DNA of 64,000 bases, from the NCBI GenBank assembly GCA_017643385.1, contig JAEPNN010000005.1:186001-250000 (forward strand), given 5' to 3'. Shown here one piece after another: positions 53,564 through 62,237 of the stretch. The translations under genes and the position numbers were made by a program. The number at the start of each line of letters is the position of its first letter. Within the stretch, counting starts at the first letter, position 1. The notes below the pieces were generated by a model. It made no database searches. It saw only the letters and a list, made by a program, of their open reading frames with translations, and was not told the origin of the DNA. This stretch comes from Dinoroseobacter sp. Its GTDB lineage: Bacteria > Pseudomonadota > Alphaproteobacteria > Rhodobacterales > Rhodobacteraceae.

Positions 53564-54616
53564 ATGTCGATAGGACCGATTTGGGTGACAGGTGCGGCCG
53601 GTTTCCTAGGCCAGCACGTTATGCAGGCGCTGGTGCAGCGTTTCGGGCGAGGCGTTAAAATACTGGGGATTGGGCGCGGTTTAACATCGGAAATGGTCAA
53701 GCCATTTGGTCCGCTATCTGCGGTGGAACCAGACAGCCTGACATCGGCCGGGTTTGATCGCCTCCGGACGGCATCGGGACCTCCGGAAGTGGTCCTGCAC
53801 CTGGCAGCCGGCGCATCTGTCGGACGATCCTTTGCCGCCGCAGATCAGGACTTTCGGAACACGGTCTCGGGAAGTGCGGCGCTCTATCATTGGCTAGGTC
53901 GCCACGCCCCCGATGCGCGCGTTGTCCTTGCCTCATCTGCCGCTGTTTATGGCAGCGGGCATCCCGGGCCCATTTCCGAAACAGCCGAGCGGAACCCAAG
54001 TTCCCCCTACGGATGGCACAAGAAAATGGTTGAAGACCTTGCGATGTGCGAACGGCAAGTTTCCGGCTTAAGGGTGCTGCCGGCCCGTATCTTCTCCGTC
54101 TACGGTGTAGGTCTGCGCAAACAGCTTTTTTGGGACCTTGCACTGAAATCTGCAGGTACCTCCCCTTCCGTAAAGTTGATGGGAACAGGCGCAGAACAGC
54201 GGGATTGGTGCCTCGTGGAGGATGTTGCGCAAACACTGGTGGATCTGGCCTTCTGCGAGATCGCGTTTGAAAATCCAATCGGCCCGGTGAACATCGGCTC
54301 TGGTCGGGCTGTCACCGTTGGCGAAGCCTCACGGCGGTTTCTTGAATGCCTGACACTTAGCAAGCCAAAATGTGCTCGGACTCAGTTCAGCGGCCTACGA
54401 CCTGCAGGCGACCCCGCATCGCTGGTCAGCGACCCTACACGGTTGGGGGTGCTAGGCCTGACGAAACCCAGGCCCTTCCCTGCCGACCTCCAGCGTTGCG
54501 CTGATTGGTATCAAAAGGAACTGAGAATTGAAAAAAACTGCGTTTATCCTGCCGTTGGAGCGCAAATGGCTGGGCGGCCAGAACTACCTGTTCAATCTGG
54601 TATCAGCTTATCTTGA
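53564..54616 (+). CDS. NAD-dependent sugar epimerase/dehydratase
   Basis: 350 residues, extended short-chain dehydrogenase. NAD motif GAAGFLG at 10-16, VVLHLAAGASVG, SSAAVYGSG, the active-site YGWHK (Tyr-x3-Lys), PARIFSVYGVGLRKQLFWDLALK and RDWCLVEDVAQTLVDLA. It probably makes a nucleotide sugar for the polysaccharide locus; specificity cannot be read. The family would be expected to end near CADWYQKEL. The last 30 residues overlap the next gene and have no family character. Confidence 0.88.
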   Translation: MSIGPIWVTGAAGFLGQHVMQALVQRFGRGVKILGIGRGLTSEMVKPFGPLSAVEPDSLTSAGFDRLRTASGPPEVVLHLAAGASVGRSFAAADQDFRNTVSGSAALYHWLGRHAPDARVVLASSAAVYGSGHPGPISETAERNPSSPYGWHKKMVEDLAMCERQVSGLRVLPARIFSVYGVGLRKQLFWDLALKSAGTSPSVKLMGTGAEQRDWCLVEDVAQTLVDLAFCEIAFENPIGPVNIGSGRAVTVGEASRRFLECLTLSKPKCARTQFSGLRPAGDPASLVSDPTRLGVLGLTKPRPFPADLQRCADWYQKELRIEKNCVYPAVGAQMAGRPELPVQSGISLS

Positions 54617-55730
54617 GATATGCGGGGCGGCTGACCCGCCTCCGGTCATCATTTCGGACAAGAACCCTTTACCCGAAATCTTTCGCGAGCTGGAAATTAC
54701 ACACCAGATCGAGACCCTCACCGTCCCAGATCTCGTGCGGATAAAGCATCCACGAAACACACTTTGGGTTTTGACAGCCGGTCGAAACAAGTCACTGCAC
54801 AGCACCTTGCTCGCAAATGGAATCACAAGAGTTTTTTCTCCAACCTTGTTCTTGGGCAGGCTCCCAGACATCGAAATTCTGACATGGTTGCCTGACTTCC
54901 AACACCGGGATCTGCCCGAATTTTTCAGCATGTCACAACGTATTCTGCGGGAGCTTTCTTATCGCCTTTGCCTGCGCCAAAGCGACCGTGCCATGGTCTC
55001 GAGCAGAGCTGCGGCAAACGCAATTGAAAAAATGTCTTCTCGTTACGCTCAGATCCCGCTTGCGATCGTCCCATTCACGCCAAGCCTGACACCGGTTTCA
55101 AATGCAGCTGTTCGAAACACATTGCGGCGTTATGACGTGAAAGAGGGGTTCCTCTATCTGCCAAATCAATTCTGGGCTCACAAGAACCACACAGTGGTCT
55201 TGGATGCTCTGCGGTCTCTTCACGTCGAAGGTTGGCAAGGTCAGGTTGTGATGACAGGCACCGCTTTCGATCATAGAAGAAATGGCGTTTTCAAAGAGTT
55301 GCAAAGCCAGATCACATCACTCTCAACTGCGGGAGTAGCAAAGTTCCTTGGTGAAGTCCCAAGGCCGGACATGATCGCGCTGATGCAAAGCTGCAAAGCT
55401 GTGATTAACCCCTCTTTGTACGAAGGATGGTCATCAACCGTGGAAGAGGCTTTGTGCCTAGGTTCCCCACTGATCTTATCGAATATTGCGATACACAACG
55501 AGCAAGCTGGAACTTCAGCGCGGTACTTTGATCCACATGATCAAAACGAGCTGGCACATTTGATCCGTTCAGCTGAACCAGTTACCACTCGAACTGCCCT
55601 GTCCCCAGAAGCCCAAATTCGAAAAGCACGTTTTCAGGACGCTTTGCGACCTGTTTTCAACCTAAACAGGCCACCGTATCCAAGCCAGAATCGCAAAGGC
55701 AAAGTGAGAAGGGAAATTAACGCAAGTTGA
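54528..55730 (+). CDS. Glycosyltransferase, GT4 type
   Basis: 400 residues from TTG 54528, which has AAAAGGAA seven bases upstream. N-terminal KTAFILPLERKWLGGQNYLFNLVSAYLEI (GGxxYL loop), then the GT4 C-terminal domain: GFLYLPNQFWAHKNHTVVLDALRSL, GVAKFLGEVPRPDMIALMQSCKAVINPSLYEGWSSTVEEALCLGSPLILSNIAIHNEQAG. The E-x7-E motif (EGWSSTVEE) is intact. Predicted to add a sugar in exopolysaccharide assembly. Overlaps the epimerase by 89 bases and the convergent sulfotransferase by 97. Confidence 0.9.
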   Translation: MKKTAFILPLERKWLGGQNYLFNLVSAYLEICGAADPPPVIISDKNPLPEIFRELEITHQIETLTVPDLVRIKHPRNTLWVLTAGRNKSLHSTLLANGITRVFSPTLFLGRLPDIEILTWLPDFQHRDLPEFFSMSQRILRELSYRLCLRQSDRAMVSSRAAANAIEKMSSRYAQIPLAIVPFTPSLTPVSNAAVRNTLRRYDVKEGFLYLPNQFWAHKNHTVVLDALRSLHVEGWQGQVVMTGTAFDHRRNGVFKELQSQITSLSTAGVAKFLGEVPRPDMIALMQSCKAVINPSLYEGWSSTVEEALCLGSPLILSNIAIHNEQAGTSARYFDPHDQNELAHLIRSAEPVTTRTALSPEAQIRKARFQDALRPVFNLNRPPYPSQNRKGKVRREINAS

Positions 55731-56587
55731 GACAGAGGAAGCTTCAATGTCCATTCAAAATCGGGTTTGATTCTGTGTGAGTTCGTCCCGAAACGACTTG
55801 AGTTTCCAGTAAAGGCGATACTGTTCGCCCGCGCGTCCTTCGGACCAGAAACCCCATAAAACTCCAAGCCCGAAGAGCCTAGTATCCTTTCAAGAACCTT
55901 ATTGGGATCTTGAACAAGATCTTCGTATCGCACCAAGACCGTATCTTCGCACCTCAAACAAACCATGCGCACAAGAAAATTGTGCCAAATCCAACGTAAA
56001 GAAACCCGCAACGCGTTTTCCCTGCGCATTGTACGCTTCTGATCAGAACTCAGGTTTAAATTGGTTTTCGTGCGTTGCTTGGAATACGCAACCGCTCTGG
56101 GATCGCGAACGAGATGAACAACTTTTAGCTTTACCGCCTTCGAGCGTACCATCAGCGCTGCATGATAGGGCAGTTTGCCAGAATCCACGATGACGGAGCT
56201 TCGCGTAACGTCAGACAGCGCGCGATAAAGCAGATCAAACTGCATTTGGTAGACGTGAGATCGCGCATCAGAAAGACCAAAAAATAACCAGAATGGACGC
56301 CAATTGCGATGTGTCAGCATGCGATCAGATAACTTGAACGCGTCTTCTTCTTCAAAGCCGGGATCAAGTATACGCAACCTTTGCAGCACTCGACGCCACA
56401 CCGGGGATGTCGAGAACTGGTACCCATCCGCTGAGCACCAATTATCCCGCCAACCATGGTGCCAGATCTTTGGTAACTCCCCCACGGAAAGAACCCCCGA
56501 CCGCAAAGATAACAGCTCGGCAAGCAACGTTGATCCGCTGCGGCCCAGTCCAGCGATGTAAATGACCGTCACGCATTTTTCAGACAT
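55634..56587 (-). CDS. Sulfotransferase family protein (second copy)
   Basis: 317 residues. N-terminal IYIAGLGRSGSTLLAELLSLRSGVLSVGELPKIW, with the PAPS loop GLGRSGST at 13-20. SSVIVDSGKLPYHAALM, KVVHLVRDPRAVAYSKQR (3'-phosphate motif) and VRYEDLVQDP follow. Paralogous to the sulfotransferase at 51183. The only minus-strand gene in the polysaccharide locus; its end overlaps the glycosyltransferase by 97 bases on the other strand. Predicted to sulfate the exported polysaccharide. Confidence 0.88.
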   Translation of the reverse strand: MSEKCVTVIYIAGLGRSGSTLLAELLSLRSGVLSVGELPKIWHHGWRDNWCSADGYQFSTSPVWRRVLQRLRILDPGFEEEDAFKLSDRMLTHRNWRPFWLFFGLSDARSHVYQMQFDLLYRALSDVTRSSVIVDSGKLPYHAALMVRSKAVKLKVVHLVRDPRAVAYSKQRTKTNLNLSSDQKRTMRRENALRVSLRWIWHNFLVRMVCLRCEDTVLVRYEDLVQDPNKVLERILGSSGLEFYGVSGPKDARANSIAFTGNSSRFGTNSHRIKPDFEWTLKLPLSQLALISLLTLPLRFWLGYGGLFRLKTGRKAS

Positions 56588-56720
56588 ATGACTTCGCTCA
56601 CGTCCGCCGCATCAATTTCAGAAGAACAAATACGCGTTCAGAATTAAGGATGGCTGAATACCCGAGGCTCAAGGTCAACACGTTTTCTTAACGGCTCTCC
56701 GGCTTAATGGCGCCGAACAA

Positions 56721-58763
56721 GTGGGGATCATACCTTTGCGACCAAAACTCGCCCTCGCACCAACCGCTCAGCAGACACCTGCAGAATTCGAAACACGACC
56801 CATGCGCCTTTCAGAGGAAAGCGTTATGGACGTTGGCGATGCGTGGGCGGTTATCTGGCGGGGGCGTCTTCGCATACTTGCTTGTATGATGATCATGGCA
56901 GCGGCGGCATGGACATATATCCAAAAGATTGCAACGCCCACATACCAAGCCACTGCCACGGTCGTACTTGAAACCCGATCCACTCAAGTCATTGATATGG
57001 AGGGTGTTATCTCGGGCCTCTCGGGTGAATCCGTTGATATTGCAACACAGGTTCAGGTGTTGCGCGCACGCAGCCTTCATGCGCGCGTGGTAGATGAGCT
57101 TGGTTTATTAGCACACCCGGATTTCGCAAAGCCGCCGCGATTTTCCGAGCTGTTTTCCTACGTTAAGTCCGTGGTTCCAATTAGAGTATTTTCAGACCTT
57201 GGTGATCCGTCTGGACCAACGCACCGAGACGAAGCGATCGATGCTGTCTCTGACATGATTTCTATTCGGAATATCCCGAACAGTCTGGTTTTCGAAATTA
57301 CAGTTGAGCACGCTAGTCCAACGCTCTCAGCTAAAATCGCAGACGCGATGGCCGCTCAATACATTAGCGACCAACTGTCGGTGAAATCAGACGCCACCGC
57401 GCAAGCAACAAACTGGCTTTCAGAACGCGTCGTTGCATTAGAAACCGAACTGGAGGAGGCCGAGACCAACCTGAAGACCTTTACGACCGAAACGGATCTG
57501 ATAAGCGCCGAAGATCTTCTGGAAATGCAGCGGCAAGCAAAAGAGCAAAGGTTACGTATCACCCACGCGGAAGAGGAAATCACCCGACTTCAGGGGCTTG
57601 AAGGACAAGGGAATTCTGAAGAGCGCAGAAGGAACCAAGAAGCGCTTTCCCGAACAGAAAGGCTTCTTGCAAATTTGAATGATGCGCGTGTTGATCTTGA
57701 TTCTAGGATCGAAGACCAATCTCAGGATTTGATCCGGCTTGAGCAACTTGAGCGGGAAACAGAAGCGACGCGATTACAATACTCTCATTTTCTTAACCGC
57801 TTCAAAGAAACGAGCGTCCAAGAAGGCATCCAGCGCGCAGACAGCCGAATTCTGTCCCCTGCGTTTGTCCCGACTGACCCGTCCTCGCCCCGCAAAGTAC
57901 TAATCTTAGCAATGGGCATCAGCGTCGGACTACTTGTTGGAATTGCCTGGGTTCTACTTCGTGAAGGCCGTCAAGTTGGCTTTCGGAGTGGGTTGCAATT
58001 GGAACTCGCAACAGGCTTGGCGGTTATGGGCCAAATCCCCCGCACAAAGCGGAACTCCCGCAAGTTTATGACAAAGACGTTAGCCTCTAGGCGCACGACA
58101 TCCTTCTCCGAAGCGGTCAGGAACTTGCGGACTTCAATCCTTGCGACCAACTTTAAGGCTCCGCCTCAAGTTATTATGTTGTCGTCTTCTGTTCCATCCG
58201 AAGGCAAGACAACCCAGTCAATTGCCCTCGCACAACAGCTTGGCGCCTTGGGCAAAAGCGTACTTCTGATCGAAGGCGATGTGCGTCGGCGGGTTTTCCA
58301 GCATTACTTTCCGCTTCATGGCAAACAGGGCCTACTCAGTGCTATTTCCGGCGACAGCAGTCTTGAGACCTTGGTTCATACCGACCAGCGGTTAGGGATA
58401 GATGTGCTCGCGGGCGAGGCCAGCGAAATCAATGCCGCGGATCTTTTTGAGTCTGCGCAATTTGCGCGCTTCATGCGGATTATCTGCGATCAATATGACC
58501 ATATTGTCATCGACACACCGCCTGTGCTCGCAGTTCCGGATGCACGTGTGATCGGTCGGTATGCAGACGCGATCCTTTACGTAGTTCGCTGGGACTACAC
58601 CAATGCGCACCAAGTCAGTGAAGGTTTGTCACAATTCGAGACAAGCGGGCTACGCGTCAGTGGTTTGATCCTGAGCCAGATCGATCCGAAAGGGATGAAG
58701 CGCTATGGTTACAGCAGTTACTATGGGGCTGCCGGTTCTAGCTACTATACCGCATCTGCCTAG
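56721..58763 (+). CDS. Polysaccharide chain-length regulator fused to BY-type tyrosine kinase (Wzc-like)
   Basis: 680 residues from GTG 56721; ATG 56802 is possible. Wzz domain: first membrane helix ILACMMIMAAAAWTYI, YQATATVVLETRSTQVIDMEGV, a coiled coil (LETELEEAETNLKTFTTETDLISAEDLLEMQRQAKEQRLR) and second helix KVLILAMGISVGLLVGIAWVLL, preceded by the PxxPxxP-like FVPTDPSSP. Kinase domain: SSVPSEGKTT (Walker A, about 490), LLIEGDVRRR (Walker A'), HIVIDTPPV (Walker B). The Tyr-rich tail (YGYSSYYGAAGSSYY) is the expected autophosphorylation cluster. Controls chain length and export of the polysaccharide. Confidence 0.93.
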   Translation: MGIIPLRPKLALAPTAQQTPAEFETRPMRLSEESVMDVGDAWAVIWRGRLRILACMMIMAAAAWTYIQKIATPTYQATATVVLETRSTQVIDMEGVISGLSGESVDIATQVQVLRARSLHARVVDELGLLAHPDFAKPPRFSELFSYVKSVVPIRVFSDLGDPSGPTHRDEAIDAVSDMISIRNIPNSLVFEITVEHASPTLSAKIADAMAAQYISDQLSVKSDATAQATNWLSERVVALETELEEAETNLKTFTTETDLISAEDLLEMQRQAKEQRLRITHAEEEITRLQGLEGQGNSEERRRNQEALSRTERLLANLNDARVDLDSRIEDQSQDLIRLEQLERETEATRLQYSHFLNRFKETSVQEGIQRADSRILSPAFVPTDPSSPRKVLILAMGISVGLLVGIAWVLLREGRQVGFRSGLQLELATGLAVMGQIPRTKRNSRKFMTKTLASRRTTSFSEAVRNLRTSILATNFKAPPQVIMLSSSVPSEGKTTQSIALAQQLGALGKSVLLIEGDVRRRVFQHYFPLHGKQGLLSAISGDSSLETLVHTDQRLGIDVLAGEASEINAADLFESAQFARFMRIICDQYDHIVIDTPPVLAVPDARVIGRYADAILYVVRWDYTNAHQVSEGLSQFETSGLRVSGLILSQIDPKGMKRYGYSSYYGAAGSSYYTASA

Positions 58764-58904
58764 TCCTCGCTCATCGTCACCAATTCAGGCTTGATCCGAG
58801 GGCTGTTGCGTTTTGAGATACACTCTTGTTCCAGCTTTACCCTGTTCCCCGCCCTGTGGATAACGTAGGTCATAAAGGTTAATCCTTTGACGCAAGGCGT
58901 GCCT

Positions 58905-61900
58905 ATGTCGATCACTGCTAGTATTTCTCACCTTACCCATTATCGGTACGACCGGCCCGTCTCGCTAGGTCCACAGATCATCCGCCTGCGCCCCGCACCA
59001 CATTCGAGAACACGCGTAATATCGCACAGCCTCACGGTCACGCCCGAGAAGCACTTCGTGAACCACCAGCAGGACCCCTATGGGAACTGGCTTGCGCGCT
59101 TCGTGTTCCCGGAACCCGTGCGAGAGTTCAAAATCGAAGTGGACCTCGTGGCGGACATGAGCGTCTACAATCCGTTCGATTTCTTTGTCGAGGAAGCCGC
59201 AGAAAGTTGGCCGTTTCACTATGCGGACGACTTGAAGTCTGACCTTAAAATGTACCGCCGACCCGAGAAAAACGCGCAGGCCTTCAAAGATTACATGCAC
59301 GACGTCCCCAAGGCAGCTGAACGAACCATCGATTTTCTGGTTGCCCTGAACACCAAGGTTGCAACCGACATCGACTATGTGATCCGGATGGAGCCCGGCG
59401 TGCAAACCGCCGATGAAACGCTAACTAAGGGACGCGGGTCGTGCCGGGATTCCAGTTGGCTTCTCATCCAGATGCTGCGTTCACTGGGCTTTGCTGCGCG
59501 GTTTGTCTCGGGCTACCTGATCCAGCTGAAACCTGACCTCAAGGCGCTCGACGGACCGTCAGGTACCGATCACGACTTCACGGACCTGCATGCCTGGGCC
59601 GAAGTGTTTATACCGGGTGCAGGTTGGATCGGATTAGATCCAACAAGCGGTTTGCTGACCGGCGAGAGCCATATTCCACTGGCCGCAACACCACACTACC
59701 GCAGCGCTGCACCAATCTCGGGACTGGCGAGCGAAGCGGAGGTCAGCTTCGATTTTGATATGACCGTTACTCGGACGGCCGAGCACCCAAGGATTACCAA
59801 ACCATTCTCTGACGCGGCCTGGGGCGCTCTGGATAAGCTTGGTAAGAAAGTAGATGAGCATCTTACCAAAGGAGACGTTCGTCTCACGATGGGAGGTGAG
59901 CCCACTTTTGTGTCGATCGACGATTTTGAAACACCGGAATGGAACACCGATGCCGTCGGACCGACAAAGCGTGCGCGCGCAGACGAACTGATCCGCAAGC
60001 TCCGGGAGCGTTTCGCACCCGGCGGCATGCTGCATTACGGTCAGGGAAAATGGTACCCGGGTGAAACGCTGCCCCGCTGGACGTTTTCGCTGTACTGGCG
60101 CGGTGATGGCAAGCCAATCTGGAACAACCAGGATCTGATCGCTTCGGAAAAGGCGGATCAGGACCTGACGCACAAACACGCCAAAGCCTTACTTAAAGAT
60201 GTGGCGCAGAGGCTGGACGTTCCCAAGAAGAACGTCATTGCCGCTTATGAAGATCCCGGAGAGTGGTTACTGCGGGAAGCCAATTTGCCCAATAACGTAA
60301 CGCCGGCGAATTCTGAGCTGGAAGATGCCGAAGCACGCCACAGAATTGCGCGCGTGTTCGATCGCGGGCTGACAAAGCCTGCCGGTTACGCCCTGCCCAT
60401 TCAACGCTGGCAAGCTGATGACAGCTATCGCCCCTACAAATGGCGTTCAGAGCGTTGGAAGTTACGCAGAAAGCATTTGTTCCTGATCCCCGGCGATAGC
60501 CCGGTGGGATACCGCTTGCCTCTGAACGCATTGCCTTTTGTCGAAAAGGTTAGCTACCCCTACACCTATCCGGCCGACCCCGCGCTGCTGAACAAGGACC
60601 TTCCCGAACCAGAAGACCTTGCACGCCCGGACCGCCGCGAACGTCCACCGCAACACGTCGAAACCGTCGGTACATCTGTCGCGCAAGGCCCAGGGCAAGT
60701 TTTCACCGCACTTGGTCCAGTGCGCACTGCGTTAAGCATCGAGGCCCGCGACGGAAAGCTCTGTGTGTTCCTGCCACCTGTTGAACGTGCAGAAGACTAT
60801 CTGGAACTGATCGCGGCCATTGAAGGCGCCGCGTCTGATGCGGAAATGCCTATTCACATCGAGGGGTATGCACCCCCAAGTGATGATCGGTTGAATGTCA
60901 TTCGTGTGGCGCCAGACCCCGGCGTACTAGAGGTCAATATTCACCCAGCAAGAAGCTGGGAAGACACCAAAGCCATCACCGAGGCTGTGTACGAAGAAGC
61001 ACGTCAGTGCCGATTGGGCGCTGACAAGTTCATGATCGACGGGCGACACACAGGCACTGGCGGTGGAAATCATGTCGTTGTTGGTGGAGCCAGTGCGCTC
61101 GATAGCCCGTTTTTGCGTCGTCCCGATCTGTTGAAAAGTCTGCTCCTGCATTGGAACAGGCATCCCAGCCTGTCCTATCTGTTCTCGGGTGTCTTTGTCG
61201 GGCCAACCTCACAAGCGCCTCGCATTGATGAGGCGCGCACAGACAGCCTTTATGAACTAGAGATCGCACTCAGCCAGATTCCGGCACCGGGAGAGGGTAT
61301 TATACCCGAGCCTTGGCTGGTGGATCGGCTGCTGCGAAATGCCTTGATTGATGTAACGGGCAATACACACCGGACAGAAATCTGTATCGACAAGCTCTAC
61401 TCACCGGATGGACCCACAGGACGCCTAGGTTTGGTGGAATTCCGCGGGTTTGAAATGCCACCAAACGCGCGCATGAGTTTAGCCCAACAGGTTCTGATCC
61501 GTGCACTGATCGCCCGGTTCTGGGAAGCACCAATAAAAGGTAACCTGACGCGTTGGGGTCGCCAACTGCATGATCGCTTCATGCTGCCACACTATATTTG
61601 GGACGATTTCATCGAGGTTTGCGCCGATCTCAAGAACCATGGCTTTGATGTCGATCCGGCCTGGTTCACCGCCCAGTCCGAGTTCCGCTTTCCATTCTGT
61701 GGTGCGGTCACGTATGAAGGGGTCGAACTTGAACTGCGTCAGGCGCTTGAGCCCTGGCACGTTCTGGGAGAAACCGGCGCGATTGGGGGCACCGTGCGCT
61801 ATACGGACAGTTCAGTAGAACGATTGCAAGTAAAGCTGACCGCAGCAGATCCGTCTCGCTACGCGGTGATGGTGAATGGCCGCAAGGTCCCTCTAACCAG

Positions 61901-62237
61901 CACATCGAAAACCGGAACCTCGGTCGCTGGCGTGCGCTACAAAGCCTGGCAGCCAGCCCAATCCTTGCACCCAACCCTGCCCGTCGATGCGCCGCTGACC
62001 TTTGACATCTACGACACTTGGACAGGACGTGCATTGGGTGGGTGCCGCTATCACGTGGCTCATCCCGGGGGGCGCAACTACGATACCTTCCCCGTGAATG
62101 GCAATGAAGCAGAAGCGCGTCGCCTTGCCCGGTTCGAGGCGTTCGGTCACACCGCAGGCACGTACGATCCGGCGCCGGAACATGCACACCCCGAAACGCC
62201 GCTCACCCTTGATCTCAGACGCGGTGTCCATGTCTGA
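58905..62237 (+). CDS. Transglutaminase-like protein with DUF2126 domain
   Basis: 1110 residues from ATG 58905 (AAGG seven bases upstream); TTG 58887 is less likely. N-terminal bacterial transglutaminase-like region ([24 protein letters not shown]), then the transglutaminase core with the Cys-His-Asp triad: C180 in [10 protein letters not shown]229 in [10 protein letters not shown]245 in GLDPTSGL. The rest is DUF2126: [61 protein letters not shown] and [21 protein letters not shown]2126 has been linked to glutamine-synthetase-like ligases. The stop overlaps the next gene by eight bases. Confidence 0.92.
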   Translation: MSITASISHLTHYRYDRPVSLGPQIIRLRPAPHSRTRVISHSLTVTPEKHFVNHQQDPYGNWLARFVFPEPVREFKIEVDLVADMSVYNPFDFFVEEAAESWPFHYADDLKSDLKMYRRPEKNAQAFKDYMHDVPKAAERTIDFLVALNTKVATDIDYVIRMEPGVQTADETLTKGRGSCRDSSWLLIQMLRSLGFAARFVSGYLIQLKPDLKALDGPSGTDHDFTDLHAWAEVFIPGAGWIGLDPTSGLLTGESHIPLAATPHYRSAAPISGLASEAEVSFDFDMTVTRTAEHPRITKPFSDAAWGALDKLGKKVDEHLTKGDVRLTMGGEPTFVSIDDFETPEWNTDAVGPTKRARADELIRKLRERFAPGGMLHYGQGKWYPGETLPRWTFSLYWRGDGKPIWNNQDLIASEKADQDLTHKHAKALLKDVAQRLDVPKKNVIAAYEDPGEWLLREANLPNNVTPANSELEDAEARHRIARVFDRGLTKPAGYALPIQRWQADDSYRPYKWRSERWKLRRKHLFLIPGDSPVGYRLPLNALPFVEKVSYPYTYPADPALLNKDLPEPEDLARPDRRERPPQHVETVGTSVAQGPGQVFTALGPVRTALSIEARDGKLCVFLPPVERAEDYLELIAAIEGAASDAEMPIHIEGYAPPSDDRLNVIRVAPDPGVLEVNIHPARSWEDTKAITEAVYEEARQCRLGADKFMIDGRHTGTGGGNHVVVGGASALDSPFLRRPDLLKSLLLHWNRHPSLSYLFSGVFVGPTSQAPRIDEARTDSLYELEIALSQIPAPGEGIIPEPWLVDRLLRNALIDVTGNTHRTEICIDKLYSPDGPTGRLGLVEFRGFEMPPNARMSLAQQVLIRALIARFWEAPIKGNLTRWGRQLHDRFMLPHYIWDDFIEVCADLKNHGFDVDPAWFTAQSEFRFPFCGAVTYEGVELELRQALEPWHVLGETGAIGGTVRYTDSSVERLQVKLTAADPSRYAVMVNGRKVPLTSTSKTGTSVAGVRYKAWQPAQSLHPTLPVDAPLTFDIYDTWTGRALGGCRYHVAHPGGRNYDTFPVNGNEAEARRLARFEAFGHTAGTYDPAPEHAHPETPLTLDLRRGVHV

